In this document: piece after piece, positions 48,703 through 59,556 of the stretch | Position numbering within the stretch: position 1 is the first letter of the stretch | Layout of the letters: each line of letters opens with the position of its first letter | NCBI GenBank assembly: GCA_026120185.1 | Contig: JANUWF010001179.1 | Span: 3,451,501-3,515,500, forward strand | Length of the DNA: 64,000 nucleotides | Direction of reading: 5' to 3' | Source of the DNA: Voacanga thouarsii | Lineage: Eukaryota > Streptophyta > Magnoliopsida > Gentianales > Apocynaceae | Made by a program: the position numbers and the translations under genes | Notes under the pieces: generated by a model | Told to the model about the DNA's origin: nothing | Seen by the model: only the letters and a program-made list of their open reading frames with translations | Databases searched by the model: none

Positions 48703-49529
48703 TCCGACCTACAAGTGTAATGACTAAAATACTCCTCTACGCACCGCTATACATTTAGAGAAGATGAGCGTATTAACACCTCTCTAAAAGACATCTACTA
48801 TCCTTAAATCTCTAATCCAATTCTCCACAACTCCTGAAATGTTTTCACTTTCCAAGGAAGCTACCCTAAAGCAAACATCAAAGTTATGTTCCCCAGAGTC
48901 CTGGATATTTAGATCATTTGAACAATCATAAGGGGCGATATAGCGCATAAGTTATTTTGTACAAGTTTGTTTTAACTAACTAGTCGCATATATCCAACAT
49001 ACAAGTATATCGGTTTTAAGAAAGAACCTCAACTACAGCATATTAAAGTACATGTTTCCAGCTTCGTCAGATCACCAACTCATACTCCAGCGGTAGAATA
49101 TTAGTCTATGTTGTAGCAGTAATAGTCTGAATTTTTTCTAAATAGTATTTTTAAAAACCACTATTACAGGTCCTGTTCTACGTATTTAAAATACGCTCAT
49201 ATTATGAAGTGAATGGACTACTCACTGACTAAAAATAAGCCATTCCCTATTTAAAATTCATAAAACAATAACCTAAACATGATGAGATTCTCATTCTCAC
49301 AATCAATTAAGAACAAGCATTTATGTGTTAAGTAACTCGTGATCAATACCTTACTGGGAAAGACCACCATTCACATGGATCACTTACTTAAATACAATGA
49401 GTCATATCCAAATGTAAATCGTGCACAAATAAAATGTAAATTCACAAACAAATTTTAAAAATAAATTCTTTTATTAATAAATTCGATAATCACATTAGAA
49501 AATTAGTCTAAAAGGCATATATTTCAACA

Positions 49530-49542
49530 ATCTCCTACTTGC
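49530..49542 (-). other. Polypurine tract region of D
   Basis: Minus strand GCAAGTAGGAGAT immediately precedes the LTR start TGTTGAAAT. Confidence 0.65.
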
Positions 49543-52500
49543 ACTCTAAGACTAAGAAAATCCGTAGGTGCCTACCTTTATGGCGTATAAATGTCTCTTG
49601 AAGACTCTCTCAACCAAAGGTTTGGTGAAGTGATATGCCAGGTTGTTCTCCGAGGCTATCATTCTATCACGATTTCCCGTCTTTGGATGAAATCCCTGAC
49701 CAGGTGGTATTTTCTCTCAATGTGCTTTCATTTCTTGTAGTTCCTGGGTTCTTTGGATTGCGAGACTGCTCCAAAATTGTCGCAATACATCACAATCAGT
49801 TTATTCATGTATGGCACAACTCCAAGTTCTGAAAGAAATTTTCGGAGCCAGACTGCTTTCTTGGATACCTCCAAAGTTGCCACATACTCAACTTCCATAA
49901 TTGAGTCAGCAATACAAGATTGCTTGATACTTCTCCATAAAACAACTCCTCTAGCCAAGGTGAAGACATATACACTAGTGAATTTTCTCTCATCCTTATC
50001 TGCCTGAAAGTCTGAGTCTGTATATCTAGTAAGAACCAAGTTGTCTGCTCTGTAAACCAACATATAATTTTTCGTACCACTAAGGTACTTGAAAATATGC
50101 TTTACAACTTGTTAATGCACCTCCCTAGGGTTTAACTGATATCTGCTAACTAAGCCTACTGCAAAGCAGATATCTGGCCTAGTGCACAGTATGGTGTACA
50201 TGAGACTTCCCATAGCCGAAGCGTAGGGAATCTTACTCATCCTGTCTTTTTCCTCTTGAGACTTATGACAGTCCTTAGAACAAAAAGACAACCCATGTCT
50301 ACAAGGGATTAGAGCTCTCTTTCATGAGTTCATGCTAAACTTGGCCAACATCTTGTCAATATATGTCATTTTGGATAATCCTAACATTCCCTGCTTCTTA
50401 TTTCTAAAAAATTTAATCTCAAGAATATAACTAGCTTCTCCCAAGTCATTCATACTAAATTGACTAGACAACCAAATCTTAGTAGATGACAATGTTTCTA
50501 CATCATTCCCAATGAGTAGAATGTCATCCACATCTAAGATAAGAAAAATCACATTTATGCCTTCCAATTTCCTGTACACGTATGGTTCATTCTTATTTTG
50601 AATGAAATCGTAAGACTTTACGGTCTCGTCAAAATGAATGGTTCATATTTTAGATGCATGCTTAAGTCCATAAATGGACTTCTTAAACTTGCAAACTATA
50701 TGTTCCTGGCCTTTAGTAATAAAACTTTTCGGTTGGGACATATAAATATCTTCGTTAAGATGGCCATTAAGAAATACCATCTTGACATCCATTTGTCATA
50801 TCTCGTAGTCGAAATGACATGCAATAGCAAGGAGGATACGGATAGACTTAAGCATGGCTACAGGAGAAAAGGTTTCCTCATAATCGATTCCCTCTTTTTT
50901 AGTATACATTTTTGCCACAAGCTTAGCTTTGAAGATTTCCACATTCTCATCCGCTCCCCTCTTCCTCTTGTATAGCCACTTACACCCAATGAGTTTTATC
51001 CCTTCAGGTGAAGCTACAAGATCCCAAACCTGATTGAAGTATATAGACTCAATTTCGGGCTTGGCATTCATTATTTCATACCATAGATTTGCATCGACAT
51101 CAGCAATAGCCTTCTTGTATCTAGTGAGATCTTGTTCCTGATAGTCAGAGATCAACTCGAAAGCTTCTCCTATCTATCTTTCTGGAACTTTAAATACCCT
51201 CCCACTACGACGAAACTTCGTTTGTATAGGTTCTTGAGGCTGTGCCTCTTCTTGTTCCATAATTGGGTCTGAAGAAGTTGATTACGAAGATAACTTCTCC
51301 TCCAGTTCCAACCTTATTGAACCTTTAGTGGAAGTATTTTGACCATCCTCCAAATATCTAGTATTAGTACTTACCAGGACTTTCTGCTCATTGGGATGAT
51401 AAAAGTAACATCTTTTTGTCGATACCCAACAAAATAGCATAATTCTAATCTTGATTCTAACTTGTCTCCCTTGATTAGTACATAAGTTGGACAGCCCCAT
51501 ATCCTAAGACGATTTAGACTTAGCTTACACCTAATTCACATCTCATAGGGCATTTTAGGTACTGACTTGGAAGGCCCCAAGTTCAGAATGTATACCGTTG
51601 TTTCCAAAGTATATCCCCAAAAAGAGACCGGAAGAGTAGCATGGGACATCATGTTTCGGACCATTTTCATTAATGTCTTGTTCCTTTTCTCTACTACTCC
51701 ATTTTGTTGGGATGTACCACCCGGTGCAGAGAGATTGGATACTATCCCATGATGTACCATATAATCCTTGAACTCACCGAGGAGTTACTCTCCACCACGA
51801 TCCAATCGTAAGGTTTTGATCAGTTTACCTGTCCGACGCTTCACTTCGGCCTTATTTATACTCTTTGAACTTGTCAAAAGAGTCAGACTTACGTCTCATT
51901 TGGTAGACATAACCAAATTTTGTACAATCATCTGTGAAAGTGATGAAGTATTCAAAATCCCCTCTAGCTTGTGTAGACAAAAGACCACACACATCAGTAT
52001 GAATAAGACCCAAGATCTCCTTAGCTCTATCAGCCTTTTAGGTGAACGACCTTTTGGTTATTTTTCCCATAAGGCAGGATTTACACTGAGGGGAACTTTC
52101 CAATCTTAATGCGCCCAATGGCCCATTATGGATTAACCTCTGAATCCTAATTGAGTGAATATGACTTAACTTTAGATGCCAAAGATATGAGTCATTGACA
52201 TTGGTATTTCTCTTCTTACTTAAAGGCTCAGATTGAGCATTATTTATTTGATTATTTGTAGGATTTAAAAAGAATAAGTTTCCATACATGTGCCATGTAC
52301 ATAAAATTTCTCCATTTTTACTGATAGTAATACCAGAATGGAAAGAAACAGAATATCTATGATTTCTTAGCTTTGCAACTGAAATCAAATTCTGTCTAAA
52401 ACCAGGTACATATAAAATATCTTTCAAAATAACTACTTTATTACAATAAAAAACAAGATCCAGCTCTCCCACTACAAGGGCCCGTACTTGTACTCCATTT

Positions 52501-52640
52501 CCTACTCATAGTCCATGCTAGCCCTTCTGGAGTTTTCTTATCTTCCTAAACCCTTGCAAGGAGTTACAGATATGATTAGTGACTCCAAAATCAACAATCC
52601 AAGTGGAAGTTAATTCAACCATTGAAACTGACTCTAGATA
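49543..52640 (-). pseudogene. pol remnant of D (protease, integrase, reverse transcriptase, RNase H)
   Basis: Minus-strand order: protease TSTWIVDFGVTNHICNS (about 52605-52555), with F in place of the S/T of the D-S/T-G triad. GAG-pre-integrase with WHLKLSHIHSIRIQRL and CKSCLMGK (52038-52200). Integrase core end GGTSQQNGVVEKRNKTLMKM (51650-51720). Reverse transcriptase IKLIGCKWLYKRKRGADE and EGIDYEETFSPVAMLKSIR (50796-51000), then LDVDDILLIGND (about 50520), where the Tyr of YVDD is Asp. RNase H RYTDSDFQADKDERKFTSV and VMYCDNFGAV (49728-50063). Stops and frameshifts separate the segments. Copia order, inactive. Confidence 0.87.
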
Positions 52641-53455
52641 GAGAACAATACCTGTAGGATTTTTCTTGGCCTAAAATTTTGGACACTGATTTTTGTAGTG
52701 TCCCTTCTGCCCGCACTTGAAGCACTTACCCTTAGGCTTGTTGGGCTGGTTCTTGGATTGAGTCGGTGCGTTTCTCTTCTTCTTCTTGAACTTCTTAGGC
52801 TTAGGCCCAATTCTGAAAGAAGAAATCCTAACAATCATAGCCTTGGACTGCGGCTTCATGACCTTCTCTGCCAGCTGGAGCTCTTTCATTAACTTGGTTA
52901 AACTCATATTTAATTTGTTCATATTATAATTTAACTTGAATTCAGTAAAAGAGTTTGGAAAATATTTGAGAACCATGTCCACTTGGCGCTCGAGATCAAT
53001 AATAGCCCCTAAGACTTCTGTTTTTTCAAAAGCAATAATCATCTTGAGTATATACTCTCTGACTGATACTCTTTCAGCTATCTTAGTGTTATTGATCATC
53101 CTAAGAGCTTCCTGCCTTGCGGGCCGACTCTTATCTGCGAACATCGTGGCTAGTGATTGGCTAATATCGTACATAGTGGTCATGTGCTCGTGTTTAAACT
53201 AGAATATATTAGGCATGGAGGCCAACATGTTGCATCGAGCTATCTCGTTGGCCTTCTTCCATGCTTTCTCGCCTTTCGCTCCTCAGTGATGGAACCCTCC
53301 CCAATAATAGGGCAGGTGTCATATAGAACATACTTATACTCTTCAGTCGTGAGTATTATGTCTAAATTTCTTTTTCAGTCCATATAATTTGGACCCGTTA
53401 ACTTATTCTCAAGGAAAATAATGACCAAATGACTAAAAGAACCTCCACCAACCAT
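52641..53455 (-). pseudogene. gag remnant of D
   Basis: From a possible ATG at 53455 the minus strand reads ENKLTGPNYMD, a TGA in place of the conserved Trp, then RNLDIILTTEEYKYVLYDTCP. After frame changes it continues as one 170-codon frame (53183-52671) with SLATMFADKSRPARQ, VDMVLKYFPNSFTEFKLNYN, a Lys-rich linker and an intact CCHC knuckle CFKCGQKGHYKNQC near 52680-52725. This is the copia gag_2/UBN2 layout. The plus-strand frames over it are shadows. Confidence 0.85.
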
Positions 53456-55184
53456 TTCTGAAAAATTAAAAATAAAAGAAAACTCAATTTGTGAAAAATA
53501 AAATAATTTGTGATTTTATCTTCATATTAAATCCGATAATAGTTAACCCTATCACTATTATCTTTAATATGATTAATTTGGCTCTTAGAAAAACTGGCAT
53601 AGCTTCTTGGGAAGATTAGAAGTTTCCTAAACTAAGTGAATTAACCACCACAAATTAATTTATCTTCTAGGTAATAATCTAGAAGATAACTTCATTGTGG
53701 GATGATCGTTTTTTTTCATTTCCTATGGACATTCCTCGAACTATTACCTTCGACGTGGGCTGGCCGATTATAGCACGTGTCTAGGGCTATTAATTACATC
53801 CATCCATTAGTTTTAAATCCTTGTGGTATCCCCATCCTATACGGGTTCACTCCCAAGGTGACGCGAGGGGACTCACGATCTCTAATGAGAATTGTGACGG
53901 AAGCCGCGGGGCCGTTAGAACCCCTCTCCCATTTAGTATTCTAAAATAAGGGTTTTCTTGGAAAATATCTTTTGAAAATTTCAATTAAGTTTTCTTTTAA
54001 CTCAAAAATAAAATATCTAAATCCATAAAAACTTCTATGTCAAGGTTTATACCATTTGAGAAATTTTTTATGGATTAATTTTATTTAAGTTAATAAACTT
54101 AATAATTTCAAAAATTTTCAATAAAACTTTCGAGAGATTTTGATCTCAAGATTTATTTGATAAAAATATTTTTTCTTGTTAAAATTAATCAAAATGGTTT
54201 TCTATTTTAACTCACAAAAATATCTAAATCTATAATATTTTCTATGTCAAGGATGAAATCCTTTAAGAAAATAACCAAGAATTAATTTTTGTTCGAATTA
54301 AAATTAACCATTTAATTTAAGAAAAAAGTTTTTCTTTGTCAAAAATTTTCAAAGACTTTGGTCTTTGAGAAAATGTGCACATAGGGTACAAAAAGAAATA
54401 AGCATGCTAGAAAACTATAAATGTTTTCATACTTTTCTATTCTTTTACCTAAGTGTCTAAATAATAGAATTAAACACATTAATTAATTAATGGTCTTGTT
54501 TAATTCTAAATTTTCTTTACTATTATTTTTCATGCAAAATATTCAAAAAATATTAATTATTACAATAAAAATAATTTTGTCTGGTATGGGACTAAAAATA
54601 ATTTTTTTTTTGGGTCTAATGCACTCGCCATACTGGATCATGGCCCATGGGAAAAATCCATGGACCACGATCCGGGCGGGTGCTTGTGACCCGGCCCGAA
54701 GAGTTGCCCCGCAACCTGCCAAGCTTGGTCAAAATTGTTGACCGAATTGGCGCAAACCAATTTGCAACCTCTTCCGCAAGGAAGACTTCCTCGCGCACTG
54801 TGAGGAAGCTTTCCTCACAAGTTGGAGCGACTGCGGCTCCAAGCTGCGGCCCGCTTGGCTCCACTAACAATTGCAGCTCGGCTCGGCTCATCTTCTCCAA
54901 TATTTCCTGCGATTTTTCTTCTACCATTTTGCATTTCTTTTTTTAGTTCTTTCGTCCAGACACCATGTAAAACCACTTAACAAGCTCCTATACCCTTAAA
55001 AATAGTGGGCTTACATGTTTCATCTAAGAAAATAGTAAATTACAGTGTTCCTATACTTCCACTTGCAAAACTTACACAGAGACTATCCCAAACCAAAAAC
55101 GCGAAAGTTCACAAAAAACATCTAAAACAAATATTTTCTTATTTTAGTTAAATCTAGCATACTTCCTATATTGGCCAAACCATG
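53456..55184 (-). mobile_element. 5' leader of D
   Basis: About 1.7 kb between primer site and gag. Mostly AT-rich with no ORF supported, but 54615-54915 is a GC-rich island with repeated GCTGCGGC/GAGCCGCAG and CTTCCTC words. The overlapping frames at 54490-54946 reflect its composition and do not resemble proteins. Confidence 0.6.
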
Positions 55185-55198
55185 TCTCTGATACCACT
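55185..55198 (-). other. Primer-binding site of D
   Basis: Minus strand AGTGGTATCAGAGACATGG contains TGGTATCAGAG, the initiator-tRNA-Met complement, right after the 5' LTR end. Confidence 0.8.
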
Positions 55199-55248
55199 TA
55201 AAGGTTGAAATGGCAAAAATGATGAAACCGAAAGTATGCTTACTGAAC

Positions 55249-55293
<45 letters not shown>

Positions 55294-55769
55294 GCATCAT
55301 AGAAGTTGTTTACCTCTGTGTTTGAATGACTTTATTGGTATTGAAGAAGATATCTGAATTAGAATGCTTGAAGCCACTGGATCATGTCCTTATAAACACA
55401 GGCTTCATCTCATTCACACGAAGCTTTTGAGCTTCCGGAATGACGCCCTCTCTCTGCCGGTGAAGGCTACTGAGAATGAATCAAAGAACAATGGCCTTGT
55501 TTCATTTTCTTTTATTTTCATGCAATCACAGAGAGAGACCAAGAGAGTGAAACAAAGGCATCATGCTTTTTGTTATCCTCTCACGCCAATCAATATGGGA
55601 TCCATCCCATATTATTTTACCCTTAGTCTTATTTATTGGGCCAGATAAAATTATTTACTCTTGGGTTTAAACACCCATAAATAATAAGTCTTAATTATTT
55701 ATTTTCTGGACTTTATAAAACAACTCAATAAATAATTAACAAGCCCAAATAGACCAATATAAAATATCA
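55199..55769 (-). repeat. 5' LTR of D, terminal part, cut by B
   Basis: Matches 44053-44626 closely. The end ACCTTTA corresponds to ACCTTCA of the other LTR. Contains a long (AT)n tract at 55253-55289. Confidence 0.82.
55253..55289. repeat. (AT)n microsatellite in D's 5' LTR
   Basis: 37 bases here against about 12 at the matching place (44108-44119) of the partner LTR. Confidence 0.9.
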
Positions 55770-56058
55770 TGTTATAAATATATTAGTGGAAGCTCCACTA
55801 ATTATGGATTTTTATGGATGTCCACAATTTAGTGGAGACACCACTAATTAAGATTAGTGGAAGATAATGTATTCCACTAATTAAGAGCTCTATAAATAGA
55901 GCTATTCTCTAAGTTTGAAATATACCATCATTTTGTAAAAGAATTATGAGAAAAAGAAAGAGAGAAGTTTGAAAAAATTCTTGTACAAAAAAATCATTAT
56001 AGTTTTCTTAGTGTGTAGTGTGTAGATTTTATTCTAACACTACTCAAATTTTATAACA
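55770..56058 (+). repeat. 5' LTR of B
   Basis: 289 bases from TGTTATAAATATATTAGTGG to TTATAACA, containing TATAAATAGAG (about 55890) as a likely promoter TATA box. Boundaries rest on TG...CA and on the primer-site word that follows. Confidence 0.75.
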
Positions 56059-56074
56059 CGTTATCAGCACGAGT
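56059..56074 (+). other. Primer-site region of B
   Basis: CGTTATCAGCACGAG follows the LTR directly. This word is common after short plant copia LTRs and differs from the TGGTATCAGAGC of A, C and D. Confidence 0.6.
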
Positions 56075-56122
56075 CTCTGCTGTTATCAAAGTCAGAAGAC
56101 AGGTACGCATTTATTGATCCCT

Positions 56123-56549
56123 ATGGCTAACTTTACTAAACTTGAATTTGTAGCCCTTGATATTTCTGGAAAAAATTATATGTTATGGGTTCTCGATACA
56201 AAAATGCATCTAAATGCTGAAAAAAAAGGATTTGACCACCTGAAGATGGTCGTACTACCAAGTGCACGATATAAATGATTGCACATGAAGTTGCAAGATT
56301 TATGAATATAGCTCCGCAATGTATAAAATTACATCTTAGTTAAAATTATGCGAAGAAAAAATATATTGGAGAAGACATCTCCACCTTTCATGTTTCGAAT
56401 ATTGTCCTACAGTAACAATATCGAGAAAAAGGGTATACACAGATTTACTTACTACCCTCCTCATTGCAAAGAAAAATAATGAGTTATTATTGAGAAATCA
56501 TGAAGCCAGACCAACTGGCTCAACAACACTCCCAGAAGTGAATGTTATC
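56123..56549 (+). pseudogene. gag remnant of B
   Basis: ATG 56123 opens MANFTKLEFVALDISGKNY with MLWVLDTKMHLNAE, the typical start of this copia gag type. A TGA follows after about 51 codons, and a central part is missing or scrambled. Near 56375 it resumes with ISTFHVSNIVLQ, stop, QYREKG, then NNELLLRNHEARPTGSTTLP (to 56549), where C is inserted. Not functional. Confidence 0.75.
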
Positions 56550-58056
56550 TGTTGGGGATATGCCTTAGAGTCAATTTGTACTTATACTATTGTCGTTATG
56601 TTTTATATAATAATATGAGGTTTTCCTTTCCATGAATAGTGCGTTTTATTTTGTGGTCATCAAGTACGTGACTTGATAGTAAAACCCAACAATGAATACA
56701 ATGACTATTCTAAATCTGTCCATAATCGTTTATTATTATTGGAACAATAATAAATTAAGATTAGTATGTTTGTGACTGGATGGCTATGTTTTACTAGTCA
56801 TGGATATTTGTGATATCAAGTCAAAACATAAATAAATGTTAGAGAATATTGTATTGGATATGACCCACTGTGAGAGTACTTCATGGAATATGTCATAAGT
56901 ACTTTCTAGCCATAATAATATTAAAAGTCCTTTGACCTAAATTCATCATAGTTTCCTACTTGATAAATTCTATATTTTGACATTGTCTAAAGTTGTCTTT
57001 AATTAGATAATAAATTAGACTACTGTTGGATATAGAATAAATCGAGGAGAGGAATATGATTGATTGTGAAGGAATTTGTCCCTCTCAATTATAGGAGAGA
57101 TATCCATGGGCCACTTGATAAGTTAGATTGTTAAAATGCATGGTCGTGCTCAAATATATCAATCTAAGATATTGGTATCATTTGTTTGAACAGTCTACTA
57201 TGAAATCAAGAAATAATTTATTGAGCTTAATAAGGATGACATGCTCCGTGCCTTATGCTTAATATGGATATCATGTGACAAAATGACTAAATATAAAATT
57301 ATGGTTTGGTTCAAAGAGATCACCAATCTTCATTTAACCTGGATAGTTATAATGTTTTGCTAGAAACCGCTTATAACTTGTGGGCCATTTAAATATGATT
57401 TGGGCACACTGCCAGTGTTAAATGAACCTATAGGGTCACACAATAAGCGAACTTGTTAGGTTTTTTTCTGGTAACCGGATTCGATGAATCTCGAAACATG
57501 TCTAGGTTAATCGAACTTAGAAAATCTACCAAATACAATGAATCTGGAAATATGTCCACATTCGATGTATCTGAATGATGTCCAGATTATAATAATCTGA
57601 CTAATTACCGAGATAATGGCAGAATCTTATCGTATCAGTTTTAATTTAATTTGAATTTAAATTAAAATACGATAAGATATTATTAGGGTTGGACTCTAAG
57701 AGGTTCGGAGTGGTTTTTAAGAAAACCCTAGCCGTCTTCTTGTGTGTGCCAATTCTATTGTAAAAAATTCGTGCCTTCATCCACAAGAAAAATAAGCCTC
57801 TCAAAAATCCTAGGCGCTAGCACTCCTCGGGTGACGAGTGAGTTCGCGGTGTGTATTCGATAGAAGACGTTCGCACAACTGCAGCATCTGGTGATCGTTC
57901 GGGTTGCACGCACAGTAGCACAATCGGAACTGAAGGATATCGATTACACATAACAGAGGTAAATATGCAAACCTACGATCTTCTTAATCATTTACTTGGA
58001 TCCTCAGAAGGGATTCGTGGATATTTTCCGCATTTAGGAGTCCACGAATTCTAACA
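56550..58056 (+). repeat. 5' LTR of C
   Basis: 1507 bases, TGTTGGGG to TTCTAACA. Holds short diverged repeats around GATTCGATGAATCTCG and ATGTCTAGGTTAATCG (57478-57600). The 67-codon frame at 57851-58054 is not a gene. Confidence 0.78.
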
Positions 58057-58069
58057 GTGGTATCAGAGC
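58057..58069 (+). other. Primer-binding site of C
   Basis: GTGGTATCAGAGC, an exact match to the initiator-tRNA-Met complement, directly after the LTR. Confidence 0.88.
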
Positions 58070-58129
58070 AACTTGCTAAACGATTAGGTTGATTCATCTG
58101 TGTTAATTGTATTGTTGTGGATATGTATG

Positions 58130-58163
<34 letters not shown>

Positions 58164-59556
58164 TTAAACGGTTTATATCAGCATGTTCGCATAATTATGA
58201 TTTTAGAACACTTAGCATGCAGACTGCCTGAATTAGGTTTAATATGTGCGTCTTAGTTGCCTGATCAGACCAGATTAGTTGCAGATTGTCTGTAAACTGG
58301 TCTGTTTTAATATAATATGGTATCATAAGCATGCTATCCGTCATTCTATATTTGCGAATTGTTTGTATTAATCGGCTATGATAATATATTATCTGTATGA
58401 ATATGATTAAAGGGGAACGCAGATTGTCTGTAATATGAAATTTCACGGCGATGATTACTAAGAGGTCTGAACGTTAATCTGATTAATATTCAGAAATCGG
58501 AAGGCAAAATCTCATTCAATGAGAGAAGGAAAAATCATTTTTCCTTCCGGGGGTGCTGCCCTCGGAGACCCCCGCAAAAGGCGCTGCCCCCTTGACCCCC
58601 ACCCGCTGACCGGTCAACGGGACCACCGCCAAGGGCACTGCCCCTTGGACCCCACTAGGGGCGTTGCCCTTTGAAACCCCGACTAACTATTCGTTGTGTG
58701 TTATTCGTTTGTGTTTTGATTGTAGTTGTAGATTATTTTGAATAGTGCATAGCATGGCCCGTTTTATCCCAATGTGATTGGCAGGTTACATTATGGTTGT
58801 TTTAAGTTGTAATTTTTAAATACGGCCCACGTGTCGTTGTTCATTGTTGTAAAATTGTATTGCTTTCCTAAAATAGGAATTATTTTAATTTTACTATCCA
58901 ATATAAAAGAAGACGGCGGTCTACAATTACAACCAAGGAGGAGTATGCTCAAGGCATTAGAGAATGCTTAAGGAGTTCATATACCTAGATTGACCATCTT
59001 GATCTTCACTTTGCTCGTGATGATCAACATAGGTTATGGGCCATGCTATGTCACTTTTATCTATGTCCTGCATGCATATTTGATATGATTATTTCATGCT
59101 TACTACAATCAAATTTTTATTTTAAAAAAAAATTAAGTGTTAAATGCCTTCCAAAATCAAACACTTATTATTACTTGGATCATCATATGGTCATTCCTGC
59201 CAAAGTAGGATGCTTTTGATTATCTAAGTGAGACAAGAAGGAAAATAGTTTTCCATATATTTGATATAGTTTGACTTAACTGGGCTATCAAAATGGTTTT
59301 GGGCCTAGGGCATTATATGAGATAAATTAGCCGGGACATTTGATGCCTATCTCATTTAAAATTTGAGTTTTATTTAATTATAAGATTAAAGCAAAAGCTT
59401 ACTTATGATTAAAATAAAATATTTATGAAAATATATATATATTTTTCCCACTATGAAACATCAAAATGTTGAAGTTTCAAAAGTTTAAATGCTTTTAGTG
59501 GGAGTTTTTCATTAAAGCCTCAAAATTAATTACTTTGCATATTTTGTATGTAGATA
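58070..59556 (+). mobile_element. 5' leader of C
   Basis: About 1.5 kb without an ORF. Contains (TG)15 at 58131-58160 and a GC-rich diverged tandem at 58545-58685 in which GGCGCTGCCCC and CCTTGGACCCC recur three or four times. Confidence 0.65.
58131..58160. repeat. (TG)15 microsatellite
   Basis: Perfect 30-base run just inside the leader of C. Confidence 0.95.

Larger units (their letters stand above)
44053..49529 (-). repeat. 3' LTR of D, split by solo LTR H
   Basis: On the minus strand starts TGTTGAAATATATGCC at 49529 and ends ACCTTCA at 44053. The pieces are 44053-45004 and 48708-49529; without H and one target duplication the LTR is 1774 bases. Homologous to S1 and J. Confidence 0.82.
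44053..55769 (-). mobile_element. Copia element D (Angela/Tork-like), 5' LTR interrupted by B
   Basis: Minus-strand element: 3' LTR 44053-49529 (including solo LTR H), pol 49540-52640, gag to 53455, leader, primer-binding site at 55185-55198, and the first 571 bases of the 5' LTR (55199-55769), where B is inserted. The left flank is GCTTT; the matching right flank is not in the window. Sits in the gag remnant of E1. Confidence 0.85.

Noticed and set aside
54490..54946. Three overlapping frames as a gene in the GC-rich island
   Set aside because: All lie in the leader of copia element D; the codons reflect local GC content and no protein family is recognised.
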